In this document: in pieces, positions 1 through 9,125 of the stretch
Layout: each line of letters opens with the position of its first letter
Numbering within the stretch: the first letter of the stretch is position 1
Source of the DNA: Rhodospirillales bacterium
Lineage (GTDB): Bacteria > Pseudomonadota > Alphaproteobacteria > Rhodospirillales > Casp-alpha2
Assembly (NCBI GenBank): GCA_013203955.1
Contig: JABMOY010000208.1
Span: forward strand, 1-63,300
Length of the DNA stretch: 63,300 nt
Reading direction: 5' to 3'
Position numbers and translations under genes: made by a program
The notes under the pieces: model-generated
The model's database searches: none
Told to the model about the DNA's origin: nothing
The model's input: only the letters and a program-made list of their open reading frames with translations

Positions 1-315
1 CAGATGAGCCAGATCCTCCTTTAGATCAGGCCGTTGATTGTTCCAATTTATATGACGACGGACAACAAAACGATAGGCCTTGGTCTGGAACCGGGGCTCG
101 TTGCCTTTGCTGATGACGCTGGCGCCGTAACGCAGATTGTATTTGGCCTTGCCCGCCGCCTTGGCGTCATTCACCACGAATTGTGCAAGTGGCGGAACAA
201 AACCCATGGTCGACATGGAAAAGGTTGCGAAAAGAGCCGCTTTTGCGCCATATTTCCTGGTGATGTCCAGCATTTCACGGCGTGATAGTTCCCGTTTAAT
301 AATTTCTTTTTTCAT
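1..315 (-). CDS. Exported protein, N-terminal part (cut by window edge)
   Basis: The gene starts at 315 and stays open for 105 codons to the window edge, so its C-terminus is missing. A GGAGG ribosome site lies 5-6 bases before the ATG. The N-terminus reads MKKEIIKRELSRREML, followed by a hydrophobic stretch (about residues 24-48), which looks like an export signal with a weak twin-arginine-like SRRE. The mature start contains YNLRYGASVISKGNEP, which resembles the first strand of TRAP-type or other periplasmic solute-binding proteins, but this is too short to assign. I see an exported protein; the binding-protein idea is inference. Confidence 0.5.
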   Translation of the reverse strand, partial: MKKEIIKRELSRREMLDITRKYGAKAALFATFSMSTMGFVPPLAQFVVNDAKAAGKAKYNLRYGASVISKGNEPRFQTKAYRFVVRRHINWNNQRPDLKEDLAHL

Positions 316-406
316 TGGTACCTCCCTTGGTCAAAGTGATGAAAGTCTCAGGTTTGAGTTATCGTCTCCTTTAGGCTTCGTCGGTCTGGTCTTAATCAGT
401 TCAGTC

Positions 407-1069
407 TCAATCGGTTCCAGGGCGCTGGCCGACCGGAATTGTTTCGATACTGGCCATTTCGTCGCCGGTTAAAAGTCCCGGATCGGCCAGGGCATCAAGA
501 AGAAAATCGGTTTCATCGGCGCCCCAAAAAATGACACCATCGTAAATAAATGTGGGCACACCGAAGACCCCGGCGTCAATAGCCATACGGCCGTTTTCGT
601 GCAGTTGCTCTTTCACTTCCGCATTGTCGACGCGGGCATCGGCATCTTCGGCGCCGACGGCCTCGACGATTCCCTTCCAGCCGTCTTCGTCCTCGGGCAG
701 CAAACCATCTTGCCAGATGCAGCGGAAGATGGTGTCGATTGTCTTCCGGTCGCAACCCAAGGAAAGCGTCAAGCGTAGCGTTTTTAATGGATTGAAGGGA
801 AATTTCGGCGGCACTTTACAAGGAATGCCCTGGCGTTTCGCCAGCCACAGCGTGTGGCGCAGGGTCAAAAGCCGCTTCGGCGGGATTTGACCCGGCCCCT
901 TGGTTTCCCAGTGGCCAAGCAGGCCGGCAAACAGGATCGGGCGAAAAATGATTTCAACATCGTCCGGCAAATCGCCGAGCCGCTGCGACTGCAGATAGGC
1001 AAACGGCGACAGATAGTCGAAATACCATTCGACGGATTTCTTTGCCTGGCCGGTTGCGCTATCGGACAT
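407..1069 (-). CDS. 2-hydroxychromene-2-carboxylate isomerase-like protein (DsbA/GST-kappa fold)
   Basis: 220 residues, the normal size for the family. The N-terminal VEWYFDYLSPFAYL (about residues 13-26) is the thioredoxin-fold start, with Ser of the S-P-x-A-Y motif in the catalytic position instead of a CxxC pair. The C-terminal GVFGVPTFIYDGVIFWGADE matches the family motif for the cis-proline loop and glutathione contact. Family members use glutathione for cis-trans isomerisation in aromatic degradation, and many serve unknown roles. It is followed 12 bases upstream by the OsmC-like gene on the same strand, so the two are probably co-transcribed and may form a thiol-chemistry pair. The natural substrate cannot be told from the sequence. 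Confidence 0.85.
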   Translation of the reverse strand: MSDSATGQAKKSVEWYFDYLSPFAYLQSQRLGDLPDDVEIIFRPILFAGLLGHWETKGPGQIPPKRLLTLRHTLWLAKRQGIPCKVPPKFPFNPLKTLRLTLSLGCDRKTIDTIFRCIWQDGLLPEDEDGWKGIVEAVGAEDADARVDNAEVKEQLHENGRMAIDAGVFGVPTFIYDGVIFWGADETDFLLDALADPGLLTGDEMASIETIPVGQRPGTD

Positions 1070-1081
1070 TTTTGGCGTTCC

Positions 1082-1555
1082 TTACTCTTTCTTGAAGGTC
1101 CAATTGACGGGGATGTCGACGCCGCTGTCTTTTATCAGGTTGTAGACGGGGCACCTTACCAGCGTTTCTCTTTCGAATTCCGCGTGCCTTTCGGCCGGCT
1201 CATCGGTGATGATCGTGATATCGACCTTGGCGCTTTGGAAATGGGGAGAAACGTCCGCCGTGCCGAACAGCCCGCGGTGGTCGACGACGCCTTCGCAATC
1301 GACGTCCAGACTAATCATGTTGAATTCCTGATCTTCGGAGACCATTTCGAGGGTCACGACGAAACAGCCGCTCAACGCCCCGGTGACGTATTCCATGGGT
1401 GTCGGCCCAAGATTCTCGCCGCCCAGCTTTTCCGGCTCATCAATAATGAAATTAAAATCGCGGATGCCGACATCGGTTCTATAGGCCCGGCTACGGTGGC
1501 CCGCCGCCCTGACGGTCCTCATAACCGGGGTGTCGTTTTTCGGTCGTCTCGCCAA
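1082..1555 (-). CDS. OsmC/Ohr-family peroxidase-like protein
   Basis: 157 residues from a TTG start at 1555, preceded by GGGAGG with 7-base spacing; an upstream in-frame ATG at 1618 exists but lacks such a site. Both family cysteines are present: the first in ALSGCFVVTLEM and the second in LVRCPVYNLI near the C-terminus. OsmC/Ohr proteins reduce organic hydroperoxides with these two cysteines in the cytoplasm. The protein is closer to the OsmC-like YhfA group than to Ohr by eye, so its peroxide substrate is uncertain. It probably forms a two-gene operon with the isomerase-like gene downstream. Confidence 0.85.
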   Translation of the reverse strand: MARRPKNDTPVMRTVRAAGHRSRAYRTDVGIRDFNFIIDEPEKLGGENLGPTPMEYVTGALSGCFVVTLEMVSEDQEFNMISLDVDCEGVVDHRGLFGTADVSPHFQSAKVDITIITDEPAERHAEFERETLVRCPVYNLIKDSGVDIPVNWTFKKE

Positions 1556-1902
1556 TGTCTCGCCTCCCAGACTTATATTTAAAAACTTCCTCGCCCCTAA
1601 AGAAACACTACAGAACAAAAAATCACGCGTCAGGGTAAATTCAGACCCAAGGTTAAGGCCTCAGAATACCCCGGCTCGATTCATTTTTATCTCATTATCC
1701 TGCTTAAATATCCCCCGGCGGCTATAATTACGAAGGCTCGGCACCGAATTTGAAGGGGCCTTGACTCCGATTGCTAATTTCGTCTTTAATCAGTATATAG
1801 AGATTTCTTTATTTATCCATAACCTTATTCCAGCTTGACGAAATTAAGGCATAGCCTTCTTTTATGCAGGCAGGTAGGCCGGTTCGGGAGGAACCAGAGA
1901 AG

Positions 1903-3153
1903 ATGGCTAAGGGTGCGTCCAAAACTGCATCGAAGGTAAGTCCCGCCCGGAAAACGTCTTCCGGCGGCAAGAAATCTTCTTCTAAAACCTCGAATCCCAA
2001 GAATTCGACCTCTAAGGAGGTCTCCAAGGAAGATGACGGCGAATCCTTCCGGTTTTTCGACAATCGGGAGAAATATCTCCTTTTCGTGACCACCTGCAGC
2101 GAGAAGGCGGTCATCGCCAAAAGAATCGGCGTTGAATTACGGCGCGTGCATCCGGCCCGGCCCGCTTTGCGTATTTTTGACGCGGGCATGGGCGACGGCA
2201 CCGTCCTCAATGACTTAATGCGCAATATGCACCGCCGCTTTCCGCACATACCGTGGTTGATTGTCGCCAAGGAAATTAGCGTCGAAGACGTGCGGCTCAG
2301 TCTGGAAAAACTGGCTGACCGTTTTTTCGAACATCCCCAACTGGTGATGGTTATCACCAACATGAATTATGGCGAGGCGCCGAATCTGAAACCCAGGCCG
2401 GCGACCGAGAAAAAGCTCCGCTGGTATGACGTCGCCCTGGAGGGCAGCACATCCCACGAATTCTGCCGCCAACTCCGTGGTCTTCATCCCCTGATCGCCG
2501 AAGGCTGGAAAATCAAGATCAGCGAGAAAACCGGAAATCCGCTTTATGATTCGCCTTCGGCCCTTGTTCTTTACCGTAAGGATCAGGATTTCACCCTCGA
2601 TCCGATCAAACCCCGGCCGGATTGGGGCGGTTGCCAATACGATCTGGTGATGGCGTCCCAGCCTTATCGCATAAGGATTTCCGCGGAAAAGAAAGTGAAA
2701 AACGTGATCGCCCCGCTGGCGCGGTCGCTCGCCTCCGGCGGACGCATGGTCGTTGTCCAGTCCATGGGCGGCGATCCGGGAATGGAAATCGTCCATAAGA
2801 TCTGGCCGGACGACAACCCCTTCCAAGCGGGACGGCACGAATTGCTCAAGGAAGCGGAAAAGCATTTAACGGATATTGAGGACAAGGACCTTGAATTCAC
2901 CCCTTATTCCGACCGCCAGTCTGTTTTTAAGTATCACATGCATACGTCGCCGTCGGAATTGAAGCGAAGCATCGGCGTATCGACGGTCATGTCATCCTGG
3001 AATGCAGCCGTTTATGTGGCCCAGATCGAGGATGAACGATTAAGCGAAGCCTATAAAGACGGCGCTTATATCGAAGCAACGCAAACCGTCCTAAAGGAAC
3101 ACGGCGGATTGTGGTTTCAGGATGAAACATTTGTAATTTCAAGACGCCGTTAA
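1903..3153 (+). CDS. SAM-dependent methyltransferase-like protein with Lys/Ser-rich N-terminus
   Basis: 416 residues. I chose the ATG at 1903 because GGGAGG lies 11 bases ahead; an in-frame ATG at 1864 would add 13 residues. Roughly the first 45 residues are low-complexity Lys/Ser/Thr/Pro and likely disordered or nucleic-acid binding. FDAGMGDGTVL (about residue 90) looks like methyltransferase motif I, and GGRMVVVQSMGGDPG near residue 285 suits the later strand of a Rossmann methyltransferase. I recognise no substrate-specific motif. It sits about 70 bases upstream of metK in the same direction, which suits a role in SAM use. Assignment to a methyltransferase rests on motif I and context. Confidence 0.6.
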   Translation: MAKGASKTASKVSPARKTSSGGKKSSSKTSNPKNSTSKEVSKEDDGESFRFFDNREKYLLFVTTCSEKAVIAKRIGVELRRVHPARPALRIFDAGMGDGTVLNDLMRNMHRRFPHIPWLIVAKEISVEDVRLSLEKLADRFFEHPQLVMVITNMNYGEAPNLKPRPATEKKLRWYDVALEGSTSHEFCRQLRGLHPLIAEGWKIKISEKTGNPLYDSPSALVLYRKDQDFTLDPIKPRPDWGGCQYDLVMASQPYRIRISAEKKVKNVIAPLARSLASGGRMVVVQSMGGDPGMEIVHKIWPDDNPFQAGRHELLKEAEKHLTDIEDKDLEFTPYSDRQSVFKYHMHTSPSELKRSIGVSTVMSSWNAAVYVAQIEDERLSEAYKDGAYIEATQTVLKEHGGLWFQDETFVISRRR

Positions 3154-3172
3154 TAGGTAAATATCATCGGCT

Positions 3173-3202
3173 CCGCCTTCCCGGCATCAGCATGGAAAGC
3201 GG
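3173..3202 (+). promoter_or_regulatory. Hairpin in the metK leader
   Basis: CCGCCTTCC (3173-3181) pairs with GGAAAGCGG (3194-3202) with a single C-A mismatch, leaving a 12-base loop, and ends 20 bases before the metK start codon. It could be a leader control element or the terminator of the upstream gene. It does not match the SAM-I, SAM-II or SAM/SAH riboswitch consensus as I know them. Confidence 0.35.
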
Positions 3203-3222
3203 CTAATAGAAAAGGAAATACC

Positions 3223-4413
3223 GTGGTTAAATCTGATTATCTCTTCACCAGTGAATCGGTGTCCGAAGGGCATCCCGACAAAGTCAGCGACCGTATTTCG
3301 GACGCGGTCCTGGATCATTTTCTGACCGCCGACCCGATTAATTCCAGGCTCGGCTGCGAAACCTTCTGCACCACCAACCGAATTATCGTCGGCGGCGAAG
3401 GCCGGTGCGTTGAGCCGGTGGTCAAGAACGGAGAAATCGATAAAGCGGCCATCGAGGATATCGCCCGGGCTTGCGTCAAGGAAATCGGCTATGAACAAGA
3501 CGGGTTTCATTGGAAGACCGCCGACGTTCAAGTCTATCTGCATGCCCAATCGGCGGATATCGCCCAAGGCGTCGACGCCGCCGGCAACAAGGACGAAGGC
3601 GCCGGTGACCAAGGCATCATGTTCGGTTATGCCTGCACGGAAACCGAGGAATTGATGCCGGCGCCGATACATTTTTCCCACGCCATCCTGCGTTCGTTGG
3701 CCGAAGCCCGCCATTCCGGCGCCGAACCGGGCCTGGAGCCTGATTCGAAAAGCCAGGTGACGTTGTTGTATTCCAACGGCAAGCCGGTGAAGGCGACGTC
3801 GGTGGTGGTGTCTACACAACATTCCGAAGACCTTTCCCAGGACGAATTGCGCGAAATTGTCCGCCCTCATGTTTTGAACGTCCTGCCGAAGGATTGGATG
3901 TGCGACGAGGATGAATTTTACGTCAATCCCACGGGCCGCTTCGTCATCGGCGGACCCGACGGTGATGCCGGCCTAACGGGCCGCAAGATTATCGTCGACA
4001 CCTATGGCGGTTCCGCGCCACACGGCGGCGGTGCGTTTTCCGGCAAGGACCCTTCCAAGGTCGACCGTTCGGCGGCTTATGGGGCGCGCTACTGCGCCAA
4101 GAACATCGTCGCCGCCGGGTTGGCCGATAAATGCGTTATCCAAGTTGCTTATGCCATCGGCGTTTCCAAGCCGCTTTCGGTCTACATCGATACCCAAGGC
4201 ACCGGAAATGTCGACGAGGAAAAATTGTCCGAGGTTATACAGGAAATGGTAGACCTGTCGCCGCGCGGCATTCGCGAACATTTGGAAATGAACAAACCGA
4301 TCTACGCCCGTACCTCCGCTTATGGCCATTTCGGCCGGGCGCCGGAAAAGGACGGCGGGTTTTCATGGGAACGAACCGACCTGGTCGATGACCTAAAGTC
4401 GGCATTTAAATAA
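3223..4413 (+). CDS. metK: S-adenosylmethionine synthetase
   Basis: 396 residues, full length, GTG start preceded by AAAAGGAAA. It makes SAM from methionine and ATP in the cytoplasm. Signature stretches are [18 protein letters not shown] near the N-terminus (ATP and magnesium site), [12 protein letters not shown] at about residue 125 (methionine loop), and [19 protein letters not shown] at about residue 268 (phosphate-binding P-loop-like motif). It heads a same-strand run metK-ahcY-adenosine kinase: SAM synthesis followed by removal of the methyltransferase by-products SAH and adenosine. Confidence 0.98.
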   Translation: MVKSDYLFTSESVSEGHPDKVSDRISDAVLDHFLTADPINSRLGCETFCTTNRIIVGGEGRCVEPVVKNGEIDKAAIEDIARACVKEIGYEQDGFHWKTADVQVYLHAQSADIAQGVDAAGNKDEGAGDQGIMFGYACTETEELMPAPIHFSHAILRSLAEARHSGAEPGLEPDSKSQVTLLYSNGKPVKATSVVVSTQHSEDLSQDELREIVRPHVLNVLPKDWMCDEDEFYVNPTGRFVIGGPDGDAGLTGRKIIVDTYGGSAPHGGGAFSGKDPSKVDRSAAYGARYCAKNIVAAGLADKCVIQVAYAIGVSKPLSVYIDTQGTGNVDEEKLSEVIQEMVDLSPRGIREHLEMNKPIYARTSAYGHFGRAPEKDGGFSWERTDLVDDLKSAFK

Positions 4414-4473
4414 CAATTGGCAAGGGCCTTAGGCCTGAATTTTTGCCTGTAACTTTTTCTCAAGGAGTACGTA

Positions 4474-5769
4474 ATGACTAACTTCACGGACTATAAAGTC
4501 GCCGACCTGGCATTGGCGGAATGGGGGCGCAAGGAAATCGCCATCGCCGAAACGGAAATGCCGGGTTTGATGGCGTTGCGCAAAGAATTTAAGGGCAAAA
4601 AGCCGCTTAAAGACGCGCGTATCGTCGGCTGCCTGCATATGACCATTCAGACGGCGGTTCTGATGGAAACCCTGGTTGAGCTTGGCGCCACGTTGCGTTG
4701 GAGCTCGTGCAACATCTTTTCGACCCAGGACCAGGCGGCGGCGGCAACGGCGGCGGCGGGCATTCCGACTTTTGCCTGGAAAGGTGAAACCGACGAGGAA
4801 TTCTGGTGGTGCATCGACCAAACCATCGAGGGCCCAGACGGTTGGAAGCCCAACATGATTTTGGACGACGGCGGCGACCTGACGGGGCTCATGCACGAGA
4901 AATATCCGGATCACCTGAAGAACATCAAAGGCCTGTCGGAAGAAACCACCACCGGCGTACACCGGCTTTACGAAATGGCCAAGAAGGGTGAATTGAAAGT
5001 CCCGGCCATCAACGTTAATGACTCGGTCACCAAGTCCAAGTTCGACAATTTGTATGGCTGCCGCGAAAGCCTGGTTGACGGCATTAAGCGGGCAACCGAT
5101 GTCATGGTCGCCGGTAAGGTCGCCGTGGTTTGCGGGTACGGCGATGTCGGCAAGGGTTCGGCGGAAAGCCTGCGCGGCTTAGGCGCGCGCGTCATGGTTA
5201 CCGAGATCGATCCGATCTGTGCCCTGCAGGCATCCATGGAAGGCTACGAAGTCGTCACCATGGATGACATGGCGTCCAAGGGCGACATCTTCGTCACCAC
5301 CACCGGCAACGTCGACGTCATTACCCTCGACCACATGCGGGCGATGAAGGACCGGGCAATCGTTTGCAACATCGGTCACTTCGATTCTGAAATTCAGGTC
5401 GAATCCTTGCGTAATCTTAAATGGCATAATGTCAAACCGCAGGTCGATGAAATCGAATTTCCCGACGGCAAGCGGATCATTCTTCTGGCCGAGGGACGGC
5501 TGGTCAACCTGGGCTGCGGCACCGGCCATCCCAGTTTCGTCATGAGCGCATCCTTCACCAACCAAGTGTTGGCGCAGATCGAGCTTTGGGAAAATTCGGC
5601 AAATTACAAGAACGAGGTCTATGTCCTGCCGAAGAATCTGGATGAAAAAGTGGCGTCGTTGCACCTGGGTCAACTGGGCGTCAACCTGACGAAGCTTTCC
5701 AAGGAACAGGCGGATTACCTCGGCCTCCCGATCGAGGGTCCCTACAAGCCTGACCATTACCGGTATTAA
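4474..5769 (+). CDS. ahcY: S-adenosylhomocysteine hydrolase
   Basis: 431 residues. It splits SAH into homocysteine and adenosine with bound NAD. Motifs seen: [14 protein letters not shown] (substrate pocket), [21 protein letters not shown] (catalytic Lys/Asp region), [21 protein letters not shown] (NAD-binding glycine motif, about residue 215) and the C-terminal KPDHYRY with the Lys-Tyr that reach into the neighbouring subunit's NAD site. A strong CAAGGAG site precedes the ATG by 8 bases. It follows metK by 60 bases and precedes the adenosine kinase gene, so the three likely form a SAM-recycling operon. Confidence 0.98.
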   Translation: MTNFTDYKVADLALAEWGRKEIAIAETEMPGLMALRKEFKGKKPLKDARIVGCLHMTIQTAVLMETLVELGATLRWSSCNIFSTQDQAAAATAAAGIPTFAWKGETDEEFWWCIDQTIEGPDGWKPNMILDDGGDLTGLMHEKYPDHLKNIKGLSEETTTGVHRLYEMAKKGELKVPAINVNDSVTKSKFDNLYGCRESLVDGIKRATDVMVAGKVAVVCGYGDVGKGSAESLRGLGARVMVTEIDPICALQASMEGYEVVTMDDMASKGDIFVTTTGNVDVITLDHMRAMKDRAIVCNIGHFDSEIQVESLRNLKWHNVKPQVDEIEFPDGKRIILLAEGRLVNLGCGTGHPSFVMSASFTNQVLAQIELWENSANYKNEVYVLPKNLDEKVASLHLGQLGVNLTKLSKEQADYLGLPIEGPYKPDHYRY

Positions 5770-5807
5770 GCCTCGTCTTCAAAAATATTGATAAAAGGAA
5801 CGCTTTT

Positions 5808-6797
5808 ATGACGGAACCTCGTTTCGATGTTGTCGGGATCGGCAATGCTATCGTTGACGTCTTGGCGCAGACGGAAGACGACTTTCTCGCTTCCCACGAT
5901 CTCAACAAGGGAACCATGACCCTGATCGATGCCGACACCGCCGGGAAGTTGTATGACGACATGGGGCCGGCCATCGAATGTTCCGGTGGCTCGGCGGCCA
6001 ACAGCATTGCGTGTCTTGCGTCGCTGGGGGGCAAGGGCGCCTTCATCGGTAAGGTCCGTGATGATCAACTGGGCGAGGCCTTTCGCCATGATATCCAAAC
6101 CCTGGGCGTTGCTTTTGATACCCCGTTCGCCAAGGACGGCGTGTCGACGGCGCGCTGCCTTATCTTCGTTACCCCCGACGCCCAGCGTACCATGCAGACT
6201 TTCCTGGGCGCTTGCGTGGAATTGGGTCCGGACGATGTCGATGAAGGCGTTATCGCAGATGCCCAAGTCACCTACCTTGAAGGTTATTTGTGGGATCCCC
6301 CGAAGGCCAAGGAAGCTTTTGTCAAGGCGGCGAAACTGGCCCACGACGCCGACCGCCAGGTTTCGCTTAGCTTATCGGACCCGTTTTGCGTCGGCCGCCA
6401 TCGTGCCGAATTTTTGGATTTAGTGAACGACCACGTCGATATTCTGTTCGCAAATGAAGAAGAAATCCTGTCCCTTTACGAAGTCGATGATTTTGACGCC
6501 GCCATGCAGAAAGTACGCGGCCACTGCAAAATCGCGGCTCTGACGCGGGGGCCCAAGGGCTCGGTCGTTATTTCAGGGGACGAGGTTCATGTCATCGACC
6601 CGGAACCGGCGACGCCCGTGGACACGACCGGTGCCGGCGATGGTTATGCTGGTGGGTTCCTCTATGGCCTGACGCAAGGGTTCGATCTTGCCAAAAGTGC
6701 GCGCATCGGCGGCATCGTCGCGTCCCAGGTGATCGGTCATGTCGGTGCCAGGCCGGACATTCCGCTTAAAAATATAGTGGAAAAAGCCTTAAGCTAA
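5808..6797 (+). CDS. Adenosine kinase (PfkB family)
   Basis: 329 residues. PfkB-family sugar/nucleoside kinase: the first signature is GGSAANSIACLASLGGKGAF (about residues 60-80) and the second is DTTGAGDGYAGGFLYGL (about residue 275) with the catalytic Asp. Family knowledge and position directly after ahcY point to phosphorylation of adenosine to AMP, which pulls the reversible SAH hydrolase reaction forward. AAAAGGA precedes the ATG. Related kinases act on other nucleosides or sugars; operon context makes adenosine the best guess. Confidence 0.88.
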   Translation: MTEPRFDVVGIGNAIVDVLAQTEDDFLASHDLNKGTMTLIDADTAGKLYDDMGPAIECSGGSAANSIACLASLGGKGAFIGKVRDDQLGEAFRHDIQTLGVAFDTPFAKDGVSTARCLIFVTPDAQRTMQTFLGACVELGPDDVDEGVIADAQVTYLEGYLWDPPKAKEAFVKAAKLAHDADRQVSLSLSDPFCVGRHRAEFLDLVNDHVDILFANEEEILSLYEVDDFDAAMQKVRGHCKIAALTRGPKGSVVISGDEVHVIDPEPATPVDTTGAGDGYAGGFLYGLTQGFDLAKSARIGGIVASQVIGHVGARPDIPLKNIVEKALS

Positions 6798-6834
6798 TAA
6801 GGCCCACTTATTGTTGGGGGGCTGTTGGGGTCGC

Positions 6835-7761
6835 CTAATGAGGCTTTCGGGCGTGCCAGATGGTGACGGTGACCGGGTCGCCCGGCAGGTGAATGATTTC
6901 CCCGCAATCCAGGCCGACTTCGGTCACCCATTCAATGACTTCTTTGTCACTGAAGCCGAGGCGGCGGTGGGCGTGCTCGTCGCGTAGCTCTTCCATTTTG
7001 TGAGGTGCAAAATCGCAGATCAGCAAGCAGCCGCCGGGCTGCATGATACGCTCGGCCTCGGCGATGGCGCGAAGCGGGTCGTCGGCGAAATGCAGAACTT
7101 GGTGGATGATCGCGACCTGGAAAGACTCGGCCTGGAAAGGCAGCTGGTACATGTCGGCTTCGCGGACAGAACAATTCTTAAGCCCGGCTTGTTCAAGATT
7201 GACCCGCGCTACCGCCAACATGTCTCGCGACAAATCGACGCCTTCGGCGCGCTCGACCCTCGGTCCGAAAACTTCCAGCATGCGACCGGTGCCGGTACCG
7301 ATGTCGAGCAGGGTTTTGACGTCGTGGTCCAGCAAGCCGATCAGCGCCTCTTCGACTTTTGATTCTTCGATGTGCATGGTCCGCACCTGATCCCATTGCG
7401 GGGCGACCTTGCTGAAATAGGCGCCCGCCGCTTCGGCGCGCTTTTTCCGGACCCGCCCCAGGTGTTCCAGATCGCGCCCCAGCTGTTCGTCATCTTCGGG
7501 CAACAGGGAAATCAGGTGATTGGCGATCTCGCTCATCGGGCCGGAATGGGCCAGCCGGTGAAAAACCCAAGCTCCTTCGCGGAAGCGCTCCAACACGTTG
7601 GCGTCGGCCAGCAGCTTTAGGTGGCGAGAGATGCGGGGCTGGCTTTGTCCGAGGATTTGGGTCAGTTCACTAACCGTCAAATCGCTGCGGGAGCAAAGGG
7701 ATATAAGGCGTAACCGCGTCGGTTCCGCCACCGCCTTGAGCGCCGTCAACAAGGCTTCCAT
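6835..7761 (-). CDS. ArsR-type regulator fused to a SAM methyltransferase domain
   Basis: 308 residues in two parts. Residues 1-95 are an ArsR winged helix (LTVSELTQILGQSQPRISRH is the recognition helix; no obvious metal-binding Cys pair). Residues 125-305 are a class I methyltransferase domain with motif I TLLDIGTGTGRMLEVFG. Such fusions are common next to methionine/SAM genes in alphaproteobacteria; known ArsR relatives of the SahR type sense SAH. Convergent with the metK-ahcY-kinase run, 37 bases away. The inference is that the methyltransferase fold has become a SAM/SAH sensor and that this protein controls the SAM cycle. A palindrome at 7800-7817 may be its own operator. Confidence 0.85.
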   Translation of the reverse strand: MEALLTALKAVAEPTRLRLISLCSRSDLTVSELTQILGQSQPRISRHLKLLADANVLERFREGAWVFHRLAHSGPMSEIANHLISLLPEDDEQLGRDLEHLGRVRKKRAEAAGAYFSKVAPQWDQVRTMHIEESKVEEALIGLLDHDVKTLLDIGTGTGRMLEVFGPRVERAEGVDLSRDMLAVARVNLEQAGLKNCSVREADMYQLPFQAESFQVAIIHQVLHFADDPLRAIAEAERIMQPGGCLLICDFAPHKMEELRDEHAHRRLGFSDKEVIEWVTEVGLDCGEIIHLPGDPVTVTIWHARKPH

Positions 7762-7799
7762 TTAACTTGATCCCCCCAAATACCCTAAACGAAGAAAAA

Positions 7800-7817
7800 A
7801 CATATCTTTATATATGT
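7800..7817. promoter_or_regulatory. Palindrome upstream of the ArsR-methyltransferase gene
   Basis: ACATAT and ATATGT separated by CTTTAT form a perfect 6-bp inverted repeat about 40 bases before the start codon at 7761. Size, symmetry and position suit an ArsR-family operator for autoregulation; binding is inferred. Confidence 0.45.
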
Positions 7818-7912
7818 AGCCACAATACCTTGGCGCTTTCGGATGGGTCAAGCACAAGCTAAACGACTAAAAAACAAGGGAAATTTCTAGGTTAAGTTTA
7901 TTTTTCTCACCA

Positions 7913-7940
7913 GCCCTCCTTCGCTAAAGCTTCGGAGGGC
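7913..7940 (-). terminator. GC-rich hairpin after tRNA-Sec, repeat-like
   Basis: GCCCTCC and GGAGGGC form a perfect 7-bp stem around a 14-base TTCG...AAGC interior that can extend the pairing (TTCG with CTTC region). It lies 19 bases beyond the tRNA-Sec 3' end and likely ends the sel transcript, although no T-run follows on the minus strand. Hairpins of this GCCCTCCTTCG...CGGAGGGC form recur near tRNA genes in alphaproteobacteria, so it may be a dispersed repeat. Confidence 0.5.
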
Positions 7941-7959
7941 AACCTTCTCTATTTTTGGT

Positions 7960-8055
7960 TGGCGGAGAGGGTGGGGGTCGAACCCACCAGAGACAGGTAC
8001 ACTGCCTCTCAACGGATTTGAAGTCCGCGGATGCCACCGGACAGCCTTCCTCTCC
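7960..8055 (-). tRNA. selC: tRNA-Sec (anticodon TCA)
   Basis: 96 bases including an encoded CCA. The anticodon arm reads GGACTTCAAATCC, the same TCA loop as E. coli selC. A long variable arm (GAGAGGCAG...CTGTCTC) and GGTTCGA T-loop are present. The acceptor stem GGAGAGG/CCTCTCC plus T stem GTGGG/CCCAC gives 7+5 = 12 pairs; the E. coli type has 8+5 = 13. The 5' end is 11 bases after the selD stop codon, so it probably matures from the selA-selB-selD transcript. It decodes UGA as selenocysteine when SelB and a SECIS hairpin are present. Confidence 0.95.
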
Positions 8056-8066
8056 ATAATTCAACA

Positions 8067-9125
8067 TTAGCTTACGGTTACCAAGGGTGCGCAATCATTT
8101 CCAGGCGTTACCCGGCCAATGATGGAAGCTTGCATTTCTTGGGCACCGTTAATTTTTTCAAGCAGCCCGACCGCCGCTTTTTCGGCGACGGCGATCAACA
8201 ACCCGCCGGATGTTTGCGGGTCGAACAACAGGTCTTCGAAAGCGCCTGAAATTTCAGGGGAAATATTCACCACATCGGCAAAGGACAAGCGGTTGTTTTC
8301 AAGCCCGCCGGGCTTAAAACCATCGGCACACAATTCCAAAGAACCGGGAACGGTGAAGATGGCGGTGTGGTCGAGTTCCAAACTAACGCCGCTTGCCTTA
8401 GCCATTTCCTGGGCATGACCCAACAGCCCGAAACCGGTGACGTCCGTACACGCTTGGACGCCTGCGTCGAGCATGCATTCAGACGCCGCCTTATTTAGCT
8501 GCGTCATCGAGGCGATGGCAGCGGTGACCATGGCGGGGTCAGCGCCGCCGCGTTTGACGGCCGTATTGATGATGCCGACGCCGATGGGCTTGGTGAAGAT
8601 CAAGCTGTCGCCAGTCTTAGCGCCGCCGTTGGTGACGGCCTTGGCCGGGTCGACCAGCCCGGTTATGGAGAGCCCGTATTTTACTTCCTTGTCGACAATC
8701 GAGTGGCCGCCGACAAGCGCCACGCCCGCTTCATCGAGCTTCGATTTGCTGCCCCGGATAATTTCTTGCAAAACTTGGCCGTCAAGGTCGTCGACGGGGA
8801 AGCCGACCAAATTCAGCGCCGTCACCGGCCTGGCGCCCATGGCGTAAACGTCGCTGAGCGCGTTGGCGGCGGCGATTTGACCGAAATGGAATGGGTCATC
8901 GACCATCGGCGGAAAGAAATCCACCGTATCGACCAGCGCCAAGTCATCGGAAATCTTGTAGACACCGGCATCGTCGGACGTTTCCAACCCGACCAACAGG
9001 TTGGGGTCTTGGCTCTTCGGCAAGGAGGCCAGGATCTCGGAAAGATCGCGCGAACACATTTTCGCCGCGCACCCGGCGCCGGTCGCCCATTCGGTCAACC
9101 GGACATTTTCTAGGCTTTGCTTCAT
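8067..9125 (-). CDS. selD: Selenide, water dikinase (selenophosphate synthetase)
   Basis: 352 residues. It makes selenophosphate, the selenium donor for Sec-tRNA synthesis by SelA. The N-terminal ATGAGCAAKM holds the catalytic Cys (residue 19) followed by Lys (residue 22); in some species this Cys is Sec, here it is an ordinary Cys codon. VDTVDFFPPMVDDPFHFGQIAAANALSDVYAMGA is recognisable around residues 69-100 (only part quoted: VDTVDFFPPMVDDP), as is the C-terminal LLFDPQTSGGLL. Its ATG overlaps the selB stop by 4 bases, so translation is coupled. Confidence 0.97.
   Translation of the reverse strand: MKQSLENVRLTEWATGAGCAAKMCSRDLSEILASLPKSQDPNLLVGLETSDDAGVYKISDDLALVDTVDFFPPMVDDPFHFGQIAAANALSDVYAMGARPVTALNLVGFPVDDLDGQVLQEIIRGSKSKLDEAGVALVGGHSIVDKEVKYGLSITGLVDPAKAVTNGGAKTGDSLIFTKPIGVGIINTAVKRGGADPAMVTAAIASMTQLNKAASECMLDAGVQACTDVTGFGLLGHAQEMAKASGVSLELDHTAIFTVPGSLELCADGFKPGGLENNRLSFADVVNISPEISGAFEDLLFDPQTSGGLLIAVAEKAAVGLLEKINGAQEMQASIIGRVTPGNDCAPLVTVS

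Noticed and set aside
3154-3222. SAM-II or SAM/SAH riboswitch before metK
   Set aside because: A hairpin is present, but the conserved pseudoknot bases I know for these classes are not.
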